Origin: Lactobacillaceae bacterium
GTDB taxonomy: Bacteria > Bacillota > Bacilli > Lactobacillales > Lactobacillaceae
Assembly: GCA_031261865.1 (NCBI GenBank)
Contig: JAISIV010000090.1
Coordinates: forward strand, 1-15,291
Length of the DNA stretch: 15,291 bases
Direction of reading: 5' to 3'
Positions within the stretch are counted from its first letter, which is position 1; the number at the start of each line of letters is the position of its first letter. The notes under the pieces are model-generated. The model was not told where the DNA came from. It saw only the letters and a list, made by a program, of their open reading frames with translations, and did no database searches. Below, piece after piece: positions 1-6,384 of the stretch. The translations under genes and the position numbers were made by a program.

Positions 1-83
1 CGCCAAAGAGACAAAGACATTACGACTGGGCCTTGGACAGTCAACGTCTTGAGGCGTAGTCGGTATTAAGGCTTATAGCCGCA
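1..83 (+). other. 3' end of an unidentified structured RNA or upstream gene
   Basis: This stretch is about half G+C, clearly richer than the genes after it, and runs straight into a strong terminator. It can fold as nested stems: CGCC 1-4 with GGCG 53-56, AAGAC 14-18 with GTCTT 46-50, and GACTG 24-28 with CAGTC 38-42. That favours the tail of a stable RNA. All three forward frames are also open from the window edge to a stop (ending at 69, 51 and 57), so the last codons of a protein cannot be excluded. No tRNA, tmRNA or RNase P signature is convincing, so I give no identity. Confidence 0.35.
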
Positions 84-86
84 GTG

Positions 87-118
87 AATACCACCCGTTT
101 TACGGGTGGTATTTATTT
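87..118 (+). terminator. Strong rho-independent terminator
   Basis: A perfect 11-bp stem (87-97 pairing with 103-113) with a TTTTA loop is followed by T-rich sequence (TTTATTT). It ends transcription from whatever lies to the left. The stem is nearly symmetrical on the other strand, but no gene approaches from that side. Confidence 0.85.
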
Positions 119-160
119 GAAGTTGAATCAAATTCATCATTACGACACGGATTGTTTACA

Positions 161-203
161 TCAACATTTGTTGACTAAAAAAGAAGTCAAAACAAGTAAT
201 AAT
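161..203 (+). promoter_or_regulatory. Probable promoter/operator of the XRE regulator gene
   Basis: Two inverted repeats lie between the terminator and the regulator gene. One is TCAACA-TT-TGTTGA (161-174). The other is TTGACT-N8-AGTCAA (171-190), whose left arm is also a -35-like TTGACT. A -10-like TAATAAT sits at 197-203, but the spacing to TTGACT is about 20 bases, longer than ideal, so the promoter assignment is tentative. Overlapping palindromes at a promoter are typical of operators, and XRE proteins often repress their own gene. Autoregulation is inferred. Confidence 0.4.
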
Positions 204-224
204 GAATTTCATAGGAGTAAAAAA

Positions 225-806
225 ATGAGTAAATTCAGTAATAAGCTAAAAGAAATTAGGGAAGCAAAAAAATTAAAACAAGAAGACGTTGCTAACTCAC
301 TATTTATATCTAGACAAAGTTTGTCTAACTATGAAAACGGAAGGCGTTTACCGGATATTGTTACCTTGATTGAATTGAGCAATCTTTACGAAGTAAGCTT
401 AGATTCCTTAGTTAAAAACGACGAGGAATTAATGGTTTCCTTAAAAAACGAAAAGCGCAAAAAGCAAAGCCAAAGATCACTTAATATGATTGGCTTTTCT
501 TTGCTTGCTATGACTTTAATTTTTTCAGTTGCAGTCATTTTATTCGCACATAATTTCAGAACGCCATCCGGATTCATTTGGATTAAGATTGTCTTGTCGA
601 TTTTTCTATTAATAATTGCGATTTTTGCGGTTCCAATGAATTTTAGAGAGATCGAGTTGCAACCAGAAAATAGTAAAAAGTTATGGCTGAACAGACATTT
701 TGGTTATGGCTGGAGTATTAATTTAGCAACCCAAAAGGGCCTAATTATCTTTATTTCAACGATGATTATTCTCAATACATTTTTCTGGATGTTACCGTTA
801 CATTAG
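225..806 (+). CDS. XRE-family HTH regulator with three membrane segments
   Basis: The 193-residue protein has an N-terminal helix-turn-helix domain of the Cro/CI (XRE) type (about residues 6-62, with the typical SRQSLSNYENGRRLPD recognition region). A Lys/Arg-rich linker (74-84) leads to three hydrophobic segments at about 88-108, 117-138 and 172-191. It is therefore likely a membrane-anchored DNA-binding regulator. The signal it senses is unknown. I chose the ATG at 225 because AGGAG (213-217) lies 7 bases upstream. The longer frame, open back to a GTG at 84, would run through the terminator and adds 47 residues of unlikely sequence. The 3' end overlaps the opposing Nudix gene by 9 bp, with no terminator visible between them. 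XRE proteins with C-terminal membrane domains are common in lactic acid bacteria, and targets cannot be predicted from this sequence. Confidence 0.85.
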   Translation: MSKFSNKLKEIREAKKLKQEDVANSLFISRQSLSNYENGRRLPDIVTLIELSNLYEVSLDSLVKNDEELMVSLKNEKRKKQSQRSLNMIGFSLLAMTLIFSVAVILFAHNFRTPSGFIWIKIVLSIFLLIIAIFAVPMNFREIELQPENSKKLWLNRHFGYGWSINLATQKGLIIFISTMIILNTFFWMLPLH

Positions 807-1205
807 ACGGTCTAAATAATATTGAGCTTCTTTGACCATATGATAAATATTTCCATCACCGGCGAATTCGTTACCTAAAAAATCAGTATCCTCAATAGAA
901 TGCCAGCTTAACGGATTTTTCTCCTCGATTAAAGTGACCTTTTTATTAAGCCGACCGAAGTAAACATCCATATGAATATCCTCAAGTGGATATTCAAAGG
1001 CCATTAATTTGACCAGTTTAATATTTTCTTTTGTAATCCCGGTTTCTTCAAATAATTCTCGATAGGCTCCATCAATTGATGATTCGCCAGGTTCTTTTTT
1101 ACCGCCAACCAAGTTAAACAAACCTTTAAAAGGTTCTTTAACTCGTTTGACAAATAAAATATTTTTTAAGTTTTCGTTGAAAACTAACTCTAAATTCATT
1201 TCCAT
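798..1205 (-). CDS. Nudix hydrolase (MutT-like)
   Basis: This 135-residue protein carries a perfect Nudix box at residues 35-57 (G-x5-E-x7-REL-x-EE-x-GI), the Mg-binding and catalytic loop that hydrolyses nucleoside diphosphates linked to another group X. The length fits a single-domain MutT-type enzyme. Likely substrates are damaged or excess nucleoside triphosphates such as 8-oxo-dGTP, but Nudix substrate cannot be read from the box alone. Position 1205 is the longest start, and a second ATG two codons in (1199) is possible. There is no Shine-Dalgarno sequence. Instead TATAAT (minus strand, 1217-1212) ends six bases before the start, suggesting a leaderless or nearly leaderless mRNA. It converges on the XRE gene and diverges from the aldo/keto reductase gene. 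Confidence 0.88.
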   Translation of the reverse strand: MEMNLELVFNENLKNILFVKRVKEPFKGLFNLVGGKKEPGESSIDGAYRELFEETGITKENIKLVKLMAFEYPLEDIHMDVYFGRLNKKVTLIEEKNPLSWHSIEDTDFLGNEFAGDGNIYHMVKEAQYYLDRLM

Positions 1206-1211
1206 ATCTGC

Positions 1212-1217
1212 ATTATA
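1212..1217 (-). promoter_or_regulatory. -10 element for the Nudix gene
   Basis: A perfect TATAAT on the minus strand ends six bases before the ATG at 1205, which would place the transcription start at or next to the start codon. No good -35 is visible at 16-18 bases. Confidence 0.5.
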
Positions 1218-1243
1218 TTCAATCTTTCTTCGACTTATCGGAC

Positions 1244-1270
1244 TACAATTGTGGAGAAAAGAGGTTATAG
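1244..1270 (+). promoter_or_regulatory. -10 element and RBS of the aldo/keto reductase gene
   Basis: TACAAT (1244-1249) is a plausible -10, giving a leader of about 15 bases. It holds AGAGG just before a 6-base spacer to the ATG at 1271. No convincing -35 is seen. The gene thus has a normal Shine-Dalgarno sequence, unlike the divergent Nudix gene 65 bp away. Confidence 0.45.
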
Positions 1271-2089
1271 ATGATTAAAGATGAATTTTTTACATTATCA
1301 AATGGAGTTCAAATACCAAAAATTGGGTTTGGAACTTGGTTGATTGAACAAGAGAAAGTTAAAAAACCGGTATTGGAAGCGCTAGAGGTTGGATACAGAC
1401 ATATTGATTCCGCCGAAGGGTACGGAAATGAAGTCGGTGTTGGTCAGGCCGTTAGAGAATCTGGATTAGCTCGTAAAGAAGTATTTGTCACCACTAAACT
1501 ACGTGCGGAATTCAAAACCTATCAAGAATCAGTGGATGCCATCAATAAGAGTCTTAATGATTTAGATATTGATTATATTGACTTGATGATTATTCATGCT
1601 CCAAAGCCGTGGGGAGAAATGGGAAATCCAAATGCTCAACGTTATCAAGAAGGGAATTTAGAAGCTTGGAAAGCGTTGGAAGAAGCCTATAAACAAGGAA
1701 AAATAAGAGCAATCGGTGTTTCGAATTTTGATCAAAATGATATTCAAAACATCATCGATAATTCTGAAATTGCTCCGATGGTTAATCAAATTAAAATTCA
1801 CATCGGAAATGTCCCGAACGATCTGATTGAATACGATAAGGCTCACAACATTCTTACGGAAGCTTATTCGCCAATCGCCCACGGTGATTTGCTAGCTAAC
1901 AGCCAAATTGCCTTGATTGCTGGAAATTATGATGTAACTTTAAGTCAACTAGCAATCAGGTATTTATTGCAACTGGGAACTTTGCCTTTGCCAAAAACAT
2001 TAAGTAAAGAGCATATGGCAGACAATCTAAATGTTGACTTTACGATTTCAGCAGATGATATGGACAAATTGAACAATATCGTCGGATAA
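1271..2089 (+). CDS. Aldo/keto reductase
   Basis: This 272-residue, single-domain TIM-barrel oxidoreductase probably reduces aldehydes or ketones in the cytoplasm with NAD(P)H. The catalytic tetrad is visible as D46, Y51, K76 and H109. Other family signatures are GFGTW (19-23), GYRHIDSAEGYGNE (41-54), GVSNF (149-153) and YSPIAHG (199-205). The length is normal for the bacterial 2,5-diketo-gluconate reductase-like group. In the cofactor 2'-phosphate loop (241-252, PKTLSKEHMADN) the usual PKS...R pattern reads PKT...H, so NADPH preference may be weaker than in typical members. Substrate is unknown. The gene is monocistronic: own promoter and SD, terminator directly after its stop. Confidence 0.92.
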   Translation: MIKDEFFTLSNGVQIPKIGFGTWLIEQEKVKKPVLEALEVGYRHIDSAEGYGNEVGVGQAVRESGLARKEVFVTTKLRAEFKTYQESVDAINKSLNDLDIDYIDLMIIHAPKPWGEMGNPNAQRYQEGNLEAWKALEEAYKQGKIRAIGVSNFDQNDIQNIIDNSEIAPMVNQIKIHIGNVPNDLIEYDKAHNILTEAYSPIAHGDLLANSQIALIAGNYDVTLSQLAIRYLLQLGTLPLPKTLSKEHMADNLNVDFTISADDMDKLNNIVG

Positions 2090-2119
2090 AAAAGGCCCTG
2101 ATCAATTCAGGACCTTTTT
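2089..2119. terminator. Bidirectional rho-independent terminator
   Basis: The stem AAAAAGG-C-CCTGA (2089-2101) pairs with TCAGG-A-CCTTTTT (2107-2119) around a 5-base loop, with one internal mismatch. T-runs follow on both strands (CCTTTTT on plus, CCTTTTTTT on minus). It therefore ends both the aldo/keto reductase transcript and the opposing small gene, whose stop is at 2125. Confidence 0.85.
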
Positions 2120-2124
2120 AATTT

Positions 2125-2268
2125 TTAATTGTTGTTTGCATCTGATCCGTTGGTAGTTCCGTTTAAGAAACTTTCGCGACGAGCTTTTTCTTCATCGGTT
2201 TCTGGTTCGATAAAAATGTCATCGATTGGAGTCATCCAGGGATCTTCTCGCTTCAAAATCTTACCCAT
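2125..2268 (-). CDS. Small conserved-looking protein of unknown function, 47 aa
   Basis: I do not recognise this protein. It has an acidic, soluble-looking sequence: a basic start (MGKILKRED), then PWMTPIDDIFIEPETDEEKA, an RRESFLNG segment and an Asn-rich tail. There is no signal peptide, membrane segment or cysteine. It is probably real. The frame is open for 48 codons with codon choice like the neighbours, a shared terminator lies just past its stop, and a good promoter precedes it: TTGATT (minus 2303-2298), 16-base spacer, TATAAT (2281-2276). The ATG starts seven bases after that -10 with no Shine-Dalgarno sequence, so the mRNA looks leaderless. It diverges from uvrC with only 23 bases between the start codons. 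Confidence 0.7.
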   Translation of the reverse strand: MGKILKREDPWMTPIDDIFIEPETDEEKARRESFLNGTTNGSDANNN

Positions 2269-2303
2269 AACTCACATTATATAATGGTTTTATGGCTAAT
2301 CAA
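2257..2303. promoter_or_regulatory. Overlapping divergent promoters with one palindromic -10
   Basis: The perfect 12-bp palindrome CATTATATAATG (2275-2286) supplies TATAAT on both strands: 2280-2285 for uvrC and 2281-2276 for the 47-aa gene. The minus-strand promoter has TTGATT at 2303-2298, inside the first uvrC codons. The plus-strand promoter has no clear -35. Both start codons lie 6-7 bases from the -10, so both transcripts would begin at or beside the ATG. RNA polymerase could bind in only one direction at a time. Confidence 0.55.
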
Positions 2304-4088
2304 ACGGTTGAAAACAAATTAAAGCTACTCCCGGATCAACCAGGTTCTTATCAGATGAAAGACGCCAACGGCAAGATTATCTACGTTGGTAAAGCAAAAA
2401 ACCTAAAAAATCGTGTCCGCAGCTATTTCAAGTCCTCGCACACTGGAAAAACTGCTGAATTAGTAGAAAATATTGCAGACTTCGAATTCATTGTTACCAA
2501 TTCAGATAAAGAAGCTTTCCTGCTTGAAAATGAATTAATTAAGCAATACAAACCTTATTACAACATACGTCTAAAGTATGGTAATTCGTATCCGTATATT
2601 GAAATCACTCACGAAAAAGATCCTCGAATTATTTTGGCAAACACCATCAAAAAAGATGGTGGTAATTATTTTGGACCATATCCAAACGTTTACGCCGCCC
2701 AAGAAACACTCCATTTCTTAAAACGGATTTATCCTTTACGTGCTTGTAATGGATATCAAGGCAGGCCATGTCTTTACTATTCGATGGGACAATGTTTAGG
2801 CGCTTGCTGGCGCGACGTTCCAGCTAGCGAATATCAAGAAAATATCGACAAAATCAGTAATTTCTTGAACGGTGATATCAAAGATGTTAAAAAAGAAATC
2901 ACTAATAAAATGACTGCTGCCGCCGATAACATGGATTACGAGGTTGCTGCTGATTTGCGTGACCGTCTAAAATTCATCGAACAAACCGTTGAAAACCAAA
3001 CCGTTCTAATTAACGATAATCATTCTTACGATGTCTTTAATTACTATATGGATAAGGGTTGGATGACGGTCCAAATATTCTTCGTGCGTCAGAATCGTCT
3101 TTTGCGTCAACAAAAAGAAACCTTTTCAATTGTCTCTACGGCTGAAGAAGAATTAGAAACATTAATCACTCAGTTTTATCAGAATGCCAAAATCAAAAAA
3201 CCTTATGAAATTTTGGTTCCCAAAGGTGTCGATGTGGAAAGTCTTTCTGGAACTTTGGAAACTAGAGTTCGTGCGCCATATCGTGGCGAAAAGAAATCCG
3301 TTGTTGATTTGGCTGCTAAAAACGCACAAATTACTTTGGAAGACAAATTCCGTTTGATGCAATTAACTGAACAAAAAACCACCGGTGCCATGCAAGAAAT
3401 TTCTGAAGTCCTCGGTGTTCCTCGTATTCAAAGAATTGAAGCCTTTGACCATTCAAACACACAAGGAACTAACTATGTTTCAGCAATGGTTGTTTTTGAA
3501 GATGGCGTTCCAAATAAATCTTTGTATCGTAAATACAAATTAAAAACTCTTAATCATCAAGATGAGGCGGCTGCTACCCAAGAAGTTATTCGTCGCCGCT
3601 ATTCTCGTCTGCTAAAAGAAAAGGCCCAACTGCCTGATTTAGTTTTGATGGACGGTGGAGAAATCCAATTGAACGCGGCAAAAGAGGTTATTGAAGACGA
3701 ATTAGGTTTGAATATTCCAGTGGCTGCAATGGTTAAGAATGACAAACACCAAACTTCTGATTTGATTTCTGGTGAAACCGGAGAAAGACTTTTCTTAGAT
3801 AAAAACAGTCAAGGCTTCTTTTTACTTCAAAGAATTCAAGATGAAGTTCATAGATTTGTAATTACATTCCATAGACAATTGAGAACGAAAACTAATCTTA
3901 GTTCTCGACTTGATGAAATAAATGGTGTCGGACCAAAAACCCGAAATAAATTAATGAAAGAATTCGGCTCACTAGAAAAAATTGCTAATGCAAGTTTGGA
4001 AGAAATCGAAGCTCAAGGTGTCAGCAAAAAAACTGCATCCTTGATTAAGATTTCTCTACAGGCGATTTTAAAAGATGCGTCAAATTAA
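2292..4088 (+). CDS. uvrC: UvrABC system protein C, excinuclease subunit
   Basis: UvrC makes both incisions around a DNA lesion after UvrA/UvrB loading. The 598 residues show all domains: a GIY-YIG nuclease for the 3' cut (about 13-95, with GSY 18-20, YVG 31-33, R42, E80); a four-cysteine cluster (C152, C160, C168, C172, spacing CX7CX7CX3C) known to hold a 4Fe-4S cluster in UvrC; a UVR helical motif for UvrB (about 203-238); an RNase H-like endonuclease for the 5' cut (D386 in FDHSNTQG, D454 in LMDGG, H520 in DEVHRF); and tandem helix-hairpin-helix motifs (about 538-592). Length is normal. The ATG at 2292 has no Shine-Dalgarno sequence. TATAAT ends six bases before it, so a leaderless mRNA is likely. 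It begins the long + strand gene run, with obgE 19 bases downstream. Confidence 0.97.
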   Translation: MANQTVENKLKLLPDQPGSYQMKDANGKIIYVGKAKNLKNRVRSYFKSSHTGKTAELVENIADFEFIVTNSDKEAFLLENELIKQYKPYYNIRLKYGNSYPYIEITHEKDPRIILANTIKKDGGNYFGPYPNVYAAQETLHFLKRIYPLRACNGYQGRPCLYYSMGQCLGACWRDVPASEYQENIDKISNFLNGDIKDVKKEITNKMTAAADNMDYEVAADLRDRLKFIEQTVENQTVLINDNHSYDVFNYYMDKGWMTVQIFFVRQNRLLRQQKETFSIVSTAEEELETLITQFYQNAKIKKPYEILVPKGVDVESLSGTLETRVRAPYRGEKKSVVDLAAKNAQITLEDKFRLMQLTEQKTTGAMQEISEVLGVPRIQRIEAFDHSNTQGTNYVSAMVVFEDGVPNKSLYRKYKLKTLNHQDEAAATQEVIRRRYSRLLKEKAQLPDLVLMDGGEIQLNAAKEVIEDELGLNIPVAAMVKNDKHQTSDLISGETGERLFLDKNSQGFFLLQRIQDEVHRFVITFHRQLRTKTNLSSRLDEINGVGPKTRNKLMKEFGSLEKIANASLEEIEAQGVSKKTASLIKISLQAILKDASN

Positions 4089-4093
4089 TTAGA

Positions 4094-4099
4094 TATACT
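4094..4099 (+). promoter_or_regulatory. Possible -10 element before obgE
   Basis: TATACT ends eight bases before the obgE ATG, in the 19-base gap after uvrC. No Shine-Dalgarno sequence is present and no -35 fits. It could drive a leaderless obgE transcript, or be chance in AT-rich sequence. Confidence 0.3.
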
Positions 4100-4107
4100 T
4101 AACCGAT

Positions 4108-5424
4108 ATGGCATTTGTAGATAGCGCAACAATTGAAATTACCTCAGGTAAAGGTGGAGACGGAATCATCGCCTTTCGTCGTGAGCCATTCACTCCTATG
4201 GGCGGACCTTATGGCGGAGACGGGGGACGAGGCGGAGACGTTATTTTTGTCGCCGACGAAGGACTTCGTACTTTAATGGACTTCCGTTATAATCGACACT
4301 TTAAAGCTAAAAATGGTCAAAACGGTGGAACCAAAGGCATGACCGGTGCTTCGGCCGAAAATCGTTATGTAAAAGTCCCTACTGGAACTACTGTGATTGA
4401 TGACGAAACCGGCATGATTATGGCGGACATGACTAAGCATGGTGAAGAATTCACTGTAGCTCGTGGCGGACGTGGCGGACGTGGAAACATGAAATTTGCA
4501 ACTCCAGCCAATCCAGCTCCGGAAGTTTCTGAAAATGGTGAACCAGGACAAGTTCTGAAAATCAGACTAGAACTTAAAGTTTTGGCCGATGTTGGTTTAG
4601 TCGGTTATCCATCAGCCGGTAAGTCAACTTTCTTGAGTGTGGTGACCGCTGCAAAACCAAAAATTGCCGCTTATCATTTCACCACGATTGATCCTAATTT
4701 GGGTATGGTCCGCTTAGAAGATGATCGTTCGTTTGCGATTGCCGATTTACCAGGACTAATTGAAGGGGCTTCTGAGGGCGTTGGTTTAGGACTTCGTTTT
4801 CTTAAACACGTTTCTCGAACTAAAGTTATTTTGCATTTTGTGGATATGAGTCAGGATTCTGGAATAGACGTACCACCTTTCCAAGCTTTCTTGAATATCA
4901 GAAACGAAATGGAATCTTACGATCCAACAATTCTTGATAAGCCAACGATAGTCGTCGCTACGAAAATGGACCTGCCTGAATCTTCAGATAACTTAGTTGA
5001 GTTTAAAAAAGAACTTCAAGAAAATGGTTTCACTGATTTTGAAGTGGCTGAGATTTCTTCAGCAACCAATAAAGGTGTTAGAGAATTGTTGCTAAAAACC
5101 GCCGATATGATTGACAATGCACCTGATGCTGAAGAAGTAGTCGTTGAAGGTGGCGAAGTTCTCTATAAATTTGAAGACGACAACGATCGAACTAAGTTCA
5201 CTATTGAAGCTGATCCTGAATCTCCAGACGGTTGGTTAATTGTTGGTGGCCCAATCGAAAAACTATGGAAGATGACTAATAAAAATTCCCAAGAAGCCGT
5301 ACTGCGTTTTGGACGCCAGCTACGTTCATTTGGAATTGAAGAAGCACTCCGCGAAGCTGGAGCACAAGACGGGGACGAAGTCCGTATTAACAATTCTGAC
5401 TTTATCTTTGAATTTGACGATTAA
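4108..5424 (+). CDS. obgE: Obg family GTPase (CgtA/ObgE)
   Basis: This essential GTPase acts in 50S ribosome assembly and stress/ppGpp responses. At 438 residues it has the three Firmicutes-type domains. The glycine-rich Obg fold spans about 1-158, with repeated GGDGGRGG and RGGRGGRGN stretches. The GTPase domain holds G1 GYPSAGKST (166-174), switch I TTIDP (192-196), G3 DLPGLIEGA (213-221), G4 TKMD (285-288) and G5 SSA (317-319). The C-terminal OCT domain spans about 350-435. All nucleotide-binding motifs are intact. There is no Shine-Dalgarno sequence before the ATG. Either translation is coupled to uvrC or the gene has its own leaderless transcript from TATACT (4094-4099). rnz starts three bases after the stop. 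Confidence 0.97.
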   Translation: MAFVDSATIEITSGKGGDGIIAFRREPFTPMGGPYGGDGGRGGDVIFVADEGLRTLMDFRYNRHFKAKNGQNGGTKGMTGASAENRYVKVPTGTTVIDDETGMIMADMTKHGEEFTVARGGRGGRGNMKFATPANPAPEVSENGEPGQVLKIRLELKVLADVGLVGYPSAGKSTFLSVVTAAKPKIAAYHFTTIDPNLGMVRLEDDRSFAIADLPGLIEGASEGVGLGLRFLKHVSRTKVILHFVDMSQDSGIDVPPFQAFLNIRNEMESYDPTILDKPTIVVATKMDLPESSDNLVEFKKELQENGFTDFEVAEISSATNKGVRELLLKTADMIDNAPDAEEVVVEGGEVLYKFEDDNDRTKFTIEADPESPDGWLIVGGPIEKLWKMTNKNSQEAVLRFGRQLRSFGIEEALREAGAQDGDEVRINNSDFIFEFDD

Positions 5425-5427
5425 TTT

Positions 5428-6384
5428 ATGGAAATACAATTTTTAGGAACCAGTGCTGGACAGCCAACCAAATTCAGAAATACTTCAGCAATCGCTTTGA
5501 AGATGCTTAACGAGTTTAATGAGGTGTGGTTGTTTGACGTTGGGGAAGCGACACAACATCAAATATTAAAATCAGACATTCGTTCCCGAAAGGTAACGAA
5601 AGTTTTTTTGTCTCACCTACATGGAGATCATGTCTTTGGATTGCCCGGTTTTCTAGCCTCTAGAAATTTTCAAGGAAGTGAGAATGACGAGGGTGGCGTA
5701 CCGACGGATTTAAAAATTTACGCTCCGCGCGCCGTAAAAGATTTTGTCAATGCGGCATTAAGAATGGGTTACGCCAAACTTGATTACAAGTTACACTTCG
5801 TTGAACTTCATCCAGGCGTTATTTTTGAAAACGACAAAATGAAAGTAACGGCTTTTGAAATGAATCATAATTTACCAACATTCGGTTTTCGAATTGAAGA
5901 AAAAAACGGTGAGGGTGAATTACAAATTGACGAATTACTTAAATTAGGCGTTAAACCTGGTCCGATTTTAGGTCAAATCAAATCTGGAGCAGTTGTCACA
6001 TTGGACGATGGAACTCGAATCAACGGTAAAGATTTTGTCCTAAAAAGAGATGGTCGAATCATTACTTATATCCCTGATACTAAATTCACTCCCAATATTT
6101 TAGAGGCCGCAAAAAACGCTGACTTACTAATTCATGAGGCTACCTATGACGCCAGTGAAGCGAAGATTGCTAAAAAGCATAATCATTCAACTAACATCCA
6201 AGCGGCTCAAAATGCTAAGGATGCGGACGCCAAAGAGTTGGTTTTAACACACTTATCTGCTCGTTATATGGGCAAAAGTGCCTCAGAAATGTTAAGAGAA
6301 CAAGCGGCAGAAATTTTCCCTAACGTGAGTGTTGCTCGTGATTTTACAGAAATTTCAATTCCCCAAAAAAAGGCACATAAATAA
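5428..6384 (+). CDS. rnz: Ribonuclease Z, tRNA 3' endonuclease
   Basis: RNase Z trims the 3' trailer of tRNA precursors lacking an encoded CCA. The 318-residue metallo-beta-lactamase fold shows the zinc motif SHLHGDH (62-68; H63, H65, D67, H68), H147, D217 (in YIPDTKF), HEATY (236-240), H253 and LTHLSARY (273-280). N-terminal LGTSAGQPT and NTSAIAL are typical of the family, and length is normal for lactobacilli. The usual GDT before the metal-binding Asp reads PDT here, and the catalytic Asp is kept. The start lies three bases after the obgE stop with no visible Shine-Dalgarno sequence, so translation probably depends on ribosomes finishing obgE. Its stop overlaps the recJ start by one base (TAATG). 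Confidence 0.95.
   Translation: MEIQFLGTSAGQPTKFRNTSAIALKMLNEFNEVWLFDVGEATQHQILKSDIRSRKVTKVFLSHLHGDHVFGLPGFLASRNFQGSENDEGGVPTDLKIYAPRAVKDFVNAALRMGYAKLDYKLHFVELHPGVIFENDKMKVTAFEMNHNLPTFGFRIEEKNGEGELQIDELLKLGVKPGPILGQIKSGAVVTLDDGTRINGKDFVLKRDGRIITYIPDTKFTPNILEAAKNADLLIHEATYDASEAKIAKKHNHSTNIQAAQNAKDADAKELVLTHLSARYMGKSASEMLREQAAEIFPNVSVARDFTEISIPQKKAHK

Noticed and set aside
1..83. RNase P RNA or tmRNA 3' end
   Set aside because: GGCTTATAG recalls the RNase P 3' region, but the conserved ACAGAA/ACAAAA-type segment before it is absent. No T-arm or acceptor end of tmRNA is present.
84..224. GTG-started N-terminal extension of the XRE regulator (47 extra residues)
   Set aside because: It would start inside the terminator hairpin and has unlikely sequence. 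The ATG at 225 has a good Shine-Dalgarno sequence and begins exactly at the HTH domain.
4465..4488. Repeated GGCGGACGT units in obgE
   Set aside because: They encode the conserved glycine-rich Obg fold and are explained by the protein.
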